62,404 bases of DNA from Nostoc sp. S4 (GTDB lineage: Bacteria > Cyanobacteriota > Cyanobacteriia > Cyanobacteriales > Nostocaceae). A program made the position numbers and the translations under genes. Below are positions 53,530 through 62,100 of this stretch, one piece after another; the stretch's first letter is position 1; each line of letters opens with the position of its first letter. Below the pieces are notes generated by a model that worked only from the letters and a program-made list of their open reading frames with translations, searched no databases and was not told the origin of the DNA. The DNA lies in NCBI GenBank assembly GCA_029379225.1, contig JAQYWR010000049.1, positions 1 to 62,404 of the forward strand. Direction: 5' to 3'.

Positions 53530-54747
53530 TTACACGGCGATGCTTCCGTTCATCAGGCGAGGAAGGAGTAAATCACGGGCTTCGTAAAGATATTGATTTT
53601 CTCTTTGCAAAATTAAAATTAAACTACCGTATGCTTTTGCTTTATCTTCAAATTTATTTATAGTTGCAGGCTCAGGAATAATAATAGAAATTTTTTTGAA
53701 AATGCCTTTTTAAATTTCCTTGAATGTAGCCCCAGAAGCTAAGTTATAAAATATTTCAATATTTGCCTTTATCCAGCAGTAAAGAAAATATAGAGATATT
53801 TTGTCATTGGGTATGCAAGTGATAAAACCTTGATTAGTACAAGCCTCGGTTGTGTTGATGGAAACTACACCAATTGTGGCACGGCTAGTCATCATCACTG
53901 AAAACGGAGGGAATAAGCGAGCAGAACTATTAGCTAAACCGACACTGGTAATTTGACTACCTGATTTTTCCATAAACATAGTGTTTGATTTTGTCAAATC
54001 AGTTGGTGAATACCAAGTAATAGTTCCATCTTGCCAATATTCCTGAATGTTTTTTGAAGGTGTTCCACCACCTATAATAGTAAAAGCATCACCGATTGTT
54101 GAATTTTGCCAACTCTCTGGAATGCCATCAACTATCTTCACTGACTCGTAGCCAGGGAAGCGCGATCGCACAAACCATTCTTTGTAAAGCTGGTGGATGG
54201 ATTCTTCCAGCAGTGATATTCGGCGGTTGTTGTTGTCGATGAGGCGATCGTAGCTTGAGAGGATGTCAGCAATACGTTGTTGAGTTGCAAGTGGAGGTAA
54301 TTCAATAGGAGTAGAAAGCAACAACTGAGTCTGCAACCTTTTTGTACCATGTGCAGCCTCATCACATTTACCCATAAGTTGATGTGATTCTGCAAGGAGC
54401 CAATAAAGTAGAAAGCGAGGAGTAATTAATTCTGTACAATGTAATGCTTTCAAATCTTGATTGAAACTTGCTGTACATTGAATTTCCGCAAGTGGTAATT
54501 CTTTTGCAAGCCTCATACCACGCACAGCAAGCAAGATAGTACCAGGTGGTACTAATTTAGCTCCACTTTCAACTGCTAAGTCTGTAATATGGTCTTCTGT
54601 ATCGTAAATTCGTATAGATTTGAAATCTTTGCTAGAAACCCAAGGTATATCACCTCCCCAATAATCAGGATTATTTTTTGAAGGTGTTCCGCCAGATTGT
54701 AGCTTTACGCATGAGCTAAGAGTTGTTTTTATCCATTGAGTTTTCAT
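53530..54747 (-). pseudogene. hsdS: Type I specificity subunit HsdS with an in-frame TAA
   Basis: DNA-recognition subunit of the type I RM enzyme. Two target-recognition domains are visible: SGGTPSKNNPDYWGGDIPWV near the start and GGGTPSKNIQEYWQDGTITW near residue 225. The central helix (QRIADILSSYDRLIDNNNRR) lies between them. The frame stops at TAA 53710-53712 after SGATFKEI. It continues in the same frame KGIFKKISIIIPEPATINKF and ENQYLYEARDLLLPRLMNGS to the natural stop at 53530. The second conserved helix is therefore cut off. Full length would be 405 residues, the present product 345. It overlaps the hsdM end by four bases. Confidence 0.85.
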
Positions 54748-56915
54748 ATCAATTCCCCTTCAAAAAGCTCATTGAAATTAGCTTGAATAGTTTCCGCTAA
54801 CTCCACTGCTTCCTCATTCAAACTCGCCAACTCTAAATGAATTTCCCGCATTCTCTCCTCAACATCATGCTCATCTTCCCCATCCAAAACAGTCACACCC
54901 ACATAACGCCCAGGTGTTAAACTACTATCCTGCTGGGTTATTTCATCCCGCGTTACCACCTTACACAACCCTGGTACATCCACAAACACCGCTTCGGGAA
55001 AGCGAGATTGTAACCAGGTAACTTGTGCTTTCACATACAGCGTAGACTTAATAGCAAAAACAGCTTCATCTCGCACTATATCCAGTGCATCACGTTGTTT
55101 TTTAATTTCCTTCGCATCCCAAGTTTCTTGTTTACGCGCGTCTAGCTTTTTCTCCGCCAGTTCCACAGCGCGAGTACCGATTTTATGCACTTCGTTAATC
55201 TGCTTTTGCAGGGTTTTCAATTGATGAATAAATTGTGCAAACCTTGCTGCACATTCTTTTTGCGCTTCATTAGTAGAAAGTGACTCAGCTTCAGTTGCAA
55301 ACCATGCAAGATGCACTTGTAACTCACCAATTAAAACATCTCTCGCCGCAGTAAATTCTTGAATTCCCGCTTCCAATTCAGACAAAGTAGCGCGGAAAGT
55401 CTCTATATTCTGATTGGCGATATCTTCAGCAACTAATCCCTCAACTTCGGGTAAATCCTTCAATAAAGGAAGCGAAGCCCCAAGACGATCGCTAAAATTC
55501 TGCAATAATTGTGTCAACTTAGCTAAAGGTGACTCTAACTGTGTCAACGCACCTTCAATAGTCGCCGCTTCTTGGTGCGTCTTATTTAAATATTCCTGCA
55601 CCAATCCTAAATAACGTTCCTGCTGACCGCGATACAACCAAGCGATCGCCGTGATATTCTGGAGTTGTTCTTCACTAAAATCGCGGATTTTGCGCGTCAC
55701 TACTCGGTAAACATTCCGCGCATCAATCATCAACACTTTGTTTTGGCGTTCTGCTGGTTTTCCCTTGTCAAAAAACCACAATGTACAAGGTAGCGATTTT
55801 GTGTAAAAAAAGTTCGTTCCAATAGAGATAATCATATCCACCGCTTGAGTGGCGATTAACTCCTCTCGAATCTCCTTTTCCCCATGTCCCGCATCCGATG
55901 CCGAACTCGCCATCACAAACCCAGCTCTACCTCGCTCGTTTAAATAACTGTAAAAATACTGTATCCAGAGGTAATTTGCATTGCTCACCGCTTTAGTTTT
56001 GGCAGCAATTCCCGGTATCTTTTTTTCAGTAAACAGCCGGGAGTCAGTCTTCACCTTCTCTGGGCTTACCCCATCTACATTAAATGGCGGGTTAGACATG
56101 ACAAAATCACATTGACCTAGCAACCCTTCCCAGCGATCGTAGAAAGTATTACCCTGGCGAATTATCCCTTCTAACCCGTGAACCGCTAAATTCATTCGCG
56201 CCAAACGGGTGTTAGTATCCGATTTTTCCTGTCCGTAAAAAGTAATCTTTGCAGCTGCATCCTCACCGCGATTTTCCACAAAATGTCCCGTCTGCACAAA
56301 CATACCCGCACTACCGCAAGCAGGGTCTAAAACATTTCCCCGGTCAGGTTCAATCATATTTACAATGGTGCGTACCAAAGAAGGCGGTGTAAAAAATTCT
56401 CCTCCTTCCTGTGCGCCACTCATAGCAAACTTATTCAGAAAATACTCATAAATTCGCCCAAACACATCACCTGTGGCTGTACGCAACTCCTCCCGGTCAA
56501 AAATTCGCACTAAGTTATACAGTAAATCCTGCTCAAAACTGGTGTACTCCTTCGGTAACACCCCTTGCAACATCTGAGTTTCATCCTCAATGGCTTTCAT
56601 CGCTGCATTGATTGCCTTGCCAATATCTGCGTTTTCTGCCAAATTCAAGATGCGATCGTATTGAGCCTCAACTGGTAAGAAAATTGCTGACTTTCCTTTA
56701 AAGTCATCTTTGGTAATCGGGCGTTTTTTTCCACCCCGCGAGGATAAACCCTTTTCAATCTCCGCCTTTACAGCATTGAAGCGATTTGTCGCATGGCGAA
56801 GAAAGATTAGCCCCAGTACGGGCATACTGTATTCATTAGCATTGAGTTTGGAGTTAGCACGGAGTTGGTCTGCGGCTTCCCACAGGGAAGATTCAAGTTG
56901 ACTGATATTGAGCAT
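54744..56915 (-). CDS. hsdM: Type I modification methylase HsdM
   Basis: N6-adenine methyltransferase subunit, 723 residues and apparently intact. The N-terminal helical domain (SQLESSLWEAADQLRANSKL) leads to GDVFGRIYEYFLNKFA. The AdoMet site is NVLDPACGSAGMFVQTGHF and the catalytic motif is CDFVMSNPPFNVDG. After residue ~480 it has a long coiled-coil extension (LEAGIQEFTAARDVLIGELQ, AARFAQFIHQLKTLQKQINE) that makes it ~200 residues longer than E. coli HsdM. The final part (DEHDVEERMREIHLELASLN) is typical of this cyanobacterial subtype. ATG 56915. With broken hsdS and hsdR it may be an orphan. Confidence 0.92.
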   Translation of the reverse strand: MLNISQLESSLWEAADQLRANSKLNANEYSMPVLGLIFLRHATNRFNAVKAEIEKGLSSRGGKKRPITKDDFKGKSAIFLPVEAQYDRILNLAENADIGKAINAAMKAIEDETQMLQGVLPKEYTSFEQDLLYNLVRIFDREELRTATGDVFGRIYEYFLNKFAMSGAQEGGEFFTPPSLVRTIVNMIEPDRGNVLDPACGSAGMFVQTGHFVENRGEDAAAKITFYGQEKSDTNTRLARMNLAVHGLEGIIRQGNTFYDRWEGLLGQCDFVMSNPPFNVDGVSPEKVKTDSRLFTEKKIPGIAAKTKAVSNANYLWIQYFYSYLNERGRAGFVMASSASDAGHGEKEIREELIATQAVDMIISIGTNFFYTKSLPCTLWFFDKGKPAERQNKVLMIDARNVYRVVTRKIRDFSEEQLQNITAIAWLYRGQQERYLGLVQEYLNKTHQEAATIEGALTQLESPLAKLTQLLQNFSDRLGASLPLLKDLPEVEGLVAEDIANQNIETFRATLSELEAGIQEFTAARDVLIGELQVHLAWFATEAESLSTNEAQKECAARFAQFIHQLKTLQKQINEVHKIGTRAVELAEKKLDARKQETWDAKEIKKQRDALDIVRDEAVFAIKSTLYVKAQVTWLQSRFPEAVFVDVPGLCKVVTRDEITQQDSSLTPGRYVGVTVLDGEDEHDVEERMREIHLELASLNEEAVELAETIQANFNELFEGELI

Positions 56916-56929
56916 AGTTTGTTAGCGAC

Positions 56930-56959
56930 TTAGGCGATTTGACTGTCTACTTCGCCTAA
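56930..56959. promoter_or_regulatory. Inverted repeat just upstream of hsdM
   Basis: ttaggcga / tcgcctaa, perfect 8-bp arms with a 14-base loop, ending 15 bases before the hsdM start. It could be an operator for the RM operon or a hairpin in its leader. There is no U-run for a terminator. Confidence 0.4.
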
Positions 56960-57158
56960 AAAATTATGAGTTTACATTTTAACTGTTTTGCCAACCAGGG
57001 AATCTGTTATCTTTTCCCCTAGCCCAAACAAATATACTTAGCACGTTTAATTCCGCGATCGGAATTTTTTAACTTAAAATAACGTCCCAAAGACGATAAG
57101 CAAAAATACTTTTGACACACTAGGCAATGACTTGTCAAAACCACTAAGTGTTTACACA

Positions 57159-57329
57159 TCATTTTCCCTGACTTGGTGGAATTTTGCCCTCAGTCTGAGC
57201 TTGTTTAATTGCTCGTTTCACGATTAACACTGCCATCTGAGACAAAGAACGCTCCTCTGCATCAGCCAACAATTGCAGGGCTTCTTTGTCTTCTTCTTCC
57301 ATATAAAGAGTTACAGTTACTTTTCCCAT
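57159..57329 (-). CDS. Small ribbon-helix-helix-like regulator
   Basis: A 56-residue protein: GKVTVTLYMEEEDKEALQLL, then ADAEERSLSQMAVLIVKRAI and a short basic tail. The strand at the start (VTVTLYM) followed by two helices with the turn ERSLSQM fits the ribbon-helix-helix DNA-binding fold of CopG/Arc-type regulators and antitoxins. ATG 57329. Inverted repeats directly upstream fit autoregulation. It lies upstream of hsdM on the same strand; no toxin partner is adjacent, so control of the RM operon is possible but unproven. Confidence 0.68.
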   Translation of the reverse strand: MGKVTVTLYMEEEDKEALQLLADAEERSLSQMAVLIVKRAIKQAQTEGKIPPSQGK

Positions 57330-57348
57330 TTCATCATCATAAGCGATT

Positions 57349-57385
57349 TAGTGTGTTTTCATTTTAAACACATTAAAGCACACTA
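57349..57385. promoter_or_regulatory. Nested inverted repeats, likely operator of the RHH gene
   Basis: tagtgtg (57349-57355) pairs with cacacta (57379-57385), and the inner gtgttt pairs with aaacac. The cluster is 20 bases upstream of the RHH start, as expected for autoregulation by this class. Confidence 0.45.
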
Positions 57386-57430
57386 GTTAACACAGAAACA
57401 CTTTATTTTAGCGTATAATTACTCATAAGT

Positions 57431-57474
57431 CAAAAGCCAGCCATCAACTTTCTCAGGGCGGATGCTGGCTTTTG
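57431..57474 (+). terminator. Hairpin before the accessory gene cluster
   Basis: caaaagccagc / gctggcttttg is an 11-bp perfect stem 28 bases before the next ATG. It may be a terminator from upstream or a leader attenuator. Confidence 0.5.
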
Positions 57475-57501
57475 GCCCCCATATCACAGGAGACATTTTC
57501 C

Positions 57502-58059
57502 ATGTTAAAGCCTGTTAGCTACAAAACAGATCAACACAGAGCTTATCAACAAGCTTTAGATGATTTCGGCATCACAGAATTACTGGCAAAGCTCAACAAC
57601 TACTCTGATGCTGACTTTGATAGTGCCTGGATACAACTTCAGCAGCAAGAAATAGAAAGTCTAGCTGCGATTCTGATTTCTCAATTAACTTACAGCCTCA
57701 ATGGTAAGTTGATTGCCGCTTATCTCAATTTCATCCGGCACACTAACCAAGATATAGTCCCAAGCTTGATTAACCTTAAATGCCCAGACGCATCCATTGA
57801 GCTTCCCGCTAACTTTCCCGATGTAGCAAAGACACCCAAATTTTTATATGGCGATCGCTTGCGTTGGCTCTCTACTGAAAGCGATACTGACTGGGGTATT
57901 GTCATAGGTCGATTTTATAGCTTTGCTTGCGATCGCTGCTGCTGGAGTTGGTGCTACCTAATTTGGTTGAGCAAAGATAGCCCCAGCGCCGCTTGGACAT
58001 CTGCCGATATTGCTTGGGAAGAAGATTTAGAACCAATCAGCGAGGAAACAGAGTTATGA
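57502..58059 (+). CDS. Accessory-region hypothetical protein
   Basis: A 185-residue protein I cannot name. It begins MLKPVSYKTDQHRAYQQALD, has an alternating helical middle (FDSAWIQLQQQEIESLAAIL) and SLNGKLIAAYLNFIRHTNQD, then an acidic end (WTSADIAWEEDLEPISEETE). A Cys/Trp-rich turn (FACDRCCWSWCYLIWLSK) stands out. ATG 57502 is chosen because aggaga lies eight bases upstream; the frame open to 57472 lacks a site. It overlaps the next gene by ATGA, so the two are co-translated. Such genes recur in Nostoc plasmids and islands, from memory. Confidence 0.6.
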   Translation: MLKPVSYKTDQHRAYQQALDDFGITELLAKLNNYSDADFDSAWIQLQQQEIESLAAILISQLTYSLNGKLIAAYLNFIRHTNQDIVPSLINLKCPDASIELPANFPDVAKTPKFLYGDRLRWLSTESDTDWGIVIGRFYSFACDRCCWSWCYLIWLSKDSPSAAWTSADIAWEEDLEPISEETEL

Positions 58060-58358
58060 ATCCTCATCCACTCAAGCAGCGAGAGCAAGATTTGATGCAC
58101 TTTTATAGTTATTGTCAGTTGGGTATGACTCCCAAGCAGTTTTACACCAAGTGGCAGGTGAATTACGAAGAAATGGCGCAGATTTGCGATCGTTCCCTTT
58201 CCACCGTTCGACGCTGGTTTGCTAGAGGTAAAAACTACCGCCGCCCCATGCCAGCCGATTTACGCCACCTAGCGCTGATGAACTTTTTGCTGGAACACTT
58301 TGAGGATATCCCCGAAGAAGTGTTGCAGAAGCTTTGTTTTCCAGACAAGAGTGAGTAG
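58056..58358 (+). CDS. Helix-turn-helix accessory protein
   Basis: A 100-residue protein with a helix-turn-helix: YEEMAQICDRSLSTVRRWFA (about residues 37-56), after QREQDLMHFYSYCQLGMTPK. The C-terminal helix is HLALMNFLLEHFEDIPEEVL. It may bind DNA as a regulator of mobile or island genes. The start ATG 58056 overlaps the stop of the preceding gene. A longer frame from 57993 has no ribosome site. It is followed by a clear terminator. Confidence 0.65.
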   Translation: MNPHPLKQREQDLMHFYSYCQLGMTPKQFYTKWQVNYEEMAQICDRSLSTVRRWFARGKNYRRPMPADLRHLALMNFLLEHFEDIPEEVLQKLCFPDKSE

Positions 58359-58396
58359 GAATTGAATCTAATTTCAATATCAATTTGATATTTCTT

Positions 58397-58426
58397 GCCA
58401 GCCACCATCACAGTAGGCTGGCTTTT
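58397..58426 (+). terminator. Intrinsic terminator after the HTH gene
   Basis: gccagcc / ggctggc stem with a 12-base loop followed by TTTTG, 39 bases after the stop. The stem resembles the hairpin at 57431 in sequence. Confidence 0.7.
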
Positions 58427-58461
58427 GTCTTGGAAATTACAGATTTTACCAGGAGAATTCG

Positions 58462-58662
58462 ATGACTTACCTTGAAAAGCTCAGTCCTTGGTGTATAGTT
58501 CGACTTAAACCTAATATGCAAAACCAGATTGTAGCTCGTTTTCGTCGCCGCAGTGATGCAGAAGCTCATCTACAAGTTTTATGCCGACTCATCCCTGGTG
58601 TGAGTTTTACACTAATTTTCAATGTAGGGTTAGAGCAACAAGATTTGACTGCTATAGAGTAA
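58462..58662 (+). CDS. Small accessory protein, unknown
   Basis: A 66-residue protein: TYLEKLSPWCIVRLKPNMQN then QIVARFRRRSDAEAHLQVLC. It is basic in the middle with an RRRSDAEAH motif and is short and soluble. A clear aggag site precedes ATG 58462. It resembles small proteins found repeatedly next to HTH accessory genes in Nostoc, from memory; no function is known. Confidence 0.55.
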   Translation: MTYLEKLSPWCIVRLKPNMQNQIVARFRRRSDAEAHLQVLCRLIPGVSFTLIFNVGLEQQDLTAIE

Positions 58663-59122
58663 GTAGCGATGCCTGCGGCGGGCTACGCCAACGCATCTTC
58701 CTGTTACCTGAAATTCTCACGCAGACGGAAACTTGCTCCGCCATATCCTTAATCGCTGAAATAACAATTGCGATCGCCGAAATAGCAATTGCGATCGCCA
58801 AAATAGCAATTGCGTACCCCGAAATAACAATTGCGATCACCAAATCGATAAATGCGTTGGCGTAGCCCGCACTATTTTGTAGGAGTGATGTCTGCGACGA
58901 GGAAGCCGATAAGCCTAACGGCATAGCTTCTCTACGAGAGGCTGCACCAACGCTTACCGCAAAATCAGTATATTGTTTGTTCACAAGTAAAAAATACTCA
59001 TCCACAAGGTTCTTTCATTGTCAGAAACACATCATTTGTGATGAAATTCTACACTTTTCTGTAATTTAGGGTGTTGGTGTTGAATTTTTCTTATGATCTA
59101 GTTGCGTCTCACACCCTTGCCC
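58663..59122. repeat. Repeat-rich intergenic region
   Basis: Opens with the Nostoc element gcgatgcctgcggcgggcta (58667-58686), also present at 45885. A 21-bp tandem follows (unit ccgaaatagcaattgcgatc plus g, about 58757-58850, five imperfect copies). Then comes an inverted copy gcgttggcgtagcccgcac (58853-58871). A block near 58905-58960 contains gcctaacggcata. The last 160 bases hold the promoter of the TPR gene. Confidence 0.65.
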
Positions 59123-62100
59123 ATGAATGAACAGCGACAGCAAGCTTATCTCAACCTCATTCGCAATCTGTTAGAGTCTCCCAATGGTGAAGAAGCCGAG
59201 ATTTTAGCAGCAAACCAAGAATTACTTGATGCTGGCTTTGTGCAGAAGGTAGAAGAAGTAGCACAGATGTGTTCCCAACACGGGGATGAGAAGACAGCGA
59301 ATTGGCTGCAAGGTTTGGCAATGCAACTAAGGGAAGCGTTGAATCTAGATAATAAAGTAGATTTGCAATCTCTCAATGAGGAGGAGATACAGACATATTA
59401 CCAATTCTTGATGCAGGTACTACAAGAAACCGCAGACAGTGGGTTTGGAGTTTACCCATTGCTGATAAAGAATACAGACAAACTCGATGAGCTGTTAGTA
59501 GAAACATTGCGCCGTTGGGGGACAAATAGACTGGGGGAAGCGGAAGCAGATGAGGTGGAATACTTAGCAGCTATTGTCTTTTTTGGCAATCTAATTCAGG
59601 AATTCCCTTTTGGTAAAAAAGCTAGCAATATGGAAATTGCCATCACTAGCTATGAAGTCGCGCTGACATTTTACACTCAGCAAGCTTTTCCCTATGAATG
59701 GGCACAAACGCAAAATAATCTCGGATTTGCTTACCGTAACAGAATTAGAGGGGAAAAAGCACAGAATTTAGAGCAAGCAATCTCTTGTTACCAAAATGCC
59801 CTGAAAATTTATACTTTTGACAATTTTCCCGATGAATGGGCAAGGACGCAGAATAATCTCGCTTCTGCTTACCGTAACAGAATCAGAGGGGAAAAAGCAC
59901 AGAATTTAGAACAAGCGATCGCTTGTTCACAAGAAGCTCTCAAAGTCAGAACTTTTGACGCTTTTCCCTATGAATGGGCAGTTACGCAAAATCTTCTTGC
60001 TGGTGCTTACCTTTACAGAATTAGAGGGAAGCGATCTGAGAATGTAGAGCAGGCAATCGCTTATTTGCAAAATGCTCTAAAGGTCATAACTTTTGATGCT
60101 TTTCCCGATGATTGGGCTGCAACGCAAAATAATCTCGGTCTTGCCTACCCTGAGAGAATCAGAGGTGAGCGGGCAGAAAATTTAGAACTGGCGATCGCTT
60201 GTCACCAAGAAGCTCTGAAAGTTTATACTTTTGACGCTTTTCCCCAACAATGGGCAAGTACGCAAAATAATCTTGGTCTTGCTTACCGTGACAGAATCAC
60301 AGGTGAGCAGGCTGAAAATTTAGAACAGGCGATCGCTTGTTTTCAAAATGCTCTGAAAATTTATACTTTTGACGCTTTTCCCAATGATTGGGCAAGTAAG
60401 CAAAATAATCTCGGTGCTGCTTACGCTCACAGAATCAGAGGGGATATAGCAGAGAATCTAGAACAGGCGGTCGCTTGTTTTCAAAATGCTCTGAAAATTT
60501 ATACTTTTGACGCTTTTCCCGATGATTGGGCAAGTACGCAAGATAATCTCGGTACTGCTTACACTCATAGAATCAGAGGTGAGCAGGCAGAAAATTTAGA
60601 ACTGGCGATCGCTTATTTTCAAGAAGCTCTGAAAGTTAGAACTTTTGACGCTTTTCCTTATGAATGGGCAAGTACGCAATATAATCTCGGTGCTGCTTAC
60701 CAAAAAAGAATCAGAGGTGAGCGGGCAGAAAATTTAGAACTGGCGATTGCTTGTCACCAAGAAGTTCTGAAAGTTTATACTTTTGAAGCATTTCCTGTTG
60801 ATTGGGCAATGACGCAAAATAGTCTCGGTGTTGCTTACCAAAAAAGAATCAGAGGTGAGCGGGCAGAAAATTTAGAACTAGCCATCGCTTGTTTTCAAGA
60901 AGCTCTGAAAGTTAGAACTTTAGACGCATTTCCTGTTGATTGGGCAATGACGCAAAATAATCTCGGTGGAGCTTACTGTGAGAGAATTAGAGGGGATATA
61001 GCAGAGAATTTAGAGCAGGCGATTGCTTGTCATCATAATGCTCTGAAAGTCAGAAAATTTGACGCTTTTCCCCGACAATGGGCAAATACACAAAATAATC
61101 TCGGTGCTGCTTACCTAACAAGAATCAGAGGAGAGCAATCTGAGAATCTCGAACTGGCGATCGCTTGTTTTCAAAATGCTCTGAAAGTTAGAACTTTAGA
61201 CGCATTTCCTGTTGATTGGGCTATCACACAAGATAATCTCGGTGGGGCTTACCGCAAAAGAATACTAGGAGAACGGGCAGAGAATTTAGAACAGGCGATC
61301 GCTTATTACCAAGAAGCTCTCAAAGTTAGAACTTTAGACACATTTCCTGTTGATTGGGCTATCACACAAGATAATCTCGGTGGGGCTTACCGCGACAGAG
61401 TACTAGGAGAACGGGCAGAAAATTTAGAACAGGCGATCGCTTATTACCAAGAAGCTCTGAAAGTTTATACTTTTGAAGCATTTCCTGTTGATTGGGCATA
61501 TACGCAAAATAGTCTCGGTCTTGCTTACGCTGATAGAATCAGAGGAAATATAGCAGAGAATTTAGAACAGGCGATCGCTTGTCACCAAGAAGCTCTAAAA
61601 ATCAGAACTTTTGAAGCATTTCCCTATGAATGGGCAATGACGCAAAATAATCTCGGTATTGCTTTCTGTAACAGAATAGTAGGGGAACGGGCTGAGAATT
61701 TAGAACGGGCGATTGCTTATTTGCAAGATGCTGTAAAGGTTATAACTTTTGAAGAACTTCCTGTTAATTGGGCAAAGATACAAATTAATCTTGGTGAAAC
61801 TTACCGTAACAGAATACTAGGAGAACGAGCAGAGAATTTAGAACGGGCGATTGCTTATTTGCAAGATGTTCTAAAAGTTAGAATTTTTGAAAAATTTCCT
61901 GTTGATTGGGCAGCTACGCAAAATAATCTTGGTGGTGCTTACCGTGACAGAATACTAGGAGAGCAAGCACAGAATTTAGAACTGGCGATCGCTTGTTTCC
62001 AAGATGCTCTGAAAATTTATACTTTTGACGCTTTTCCCCAACGTTGGGCAGGTACGGAAAATAATCTTGGTGTTGCTTACGCCGAGAGAATACTAGGAGA

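Noticed and set aside
58652..59005. 117-codon minus-strand frame rich in AIAIVIS
   Set aside because: The pattern is produced by the 21-bp tandem repeat; not protein-like.
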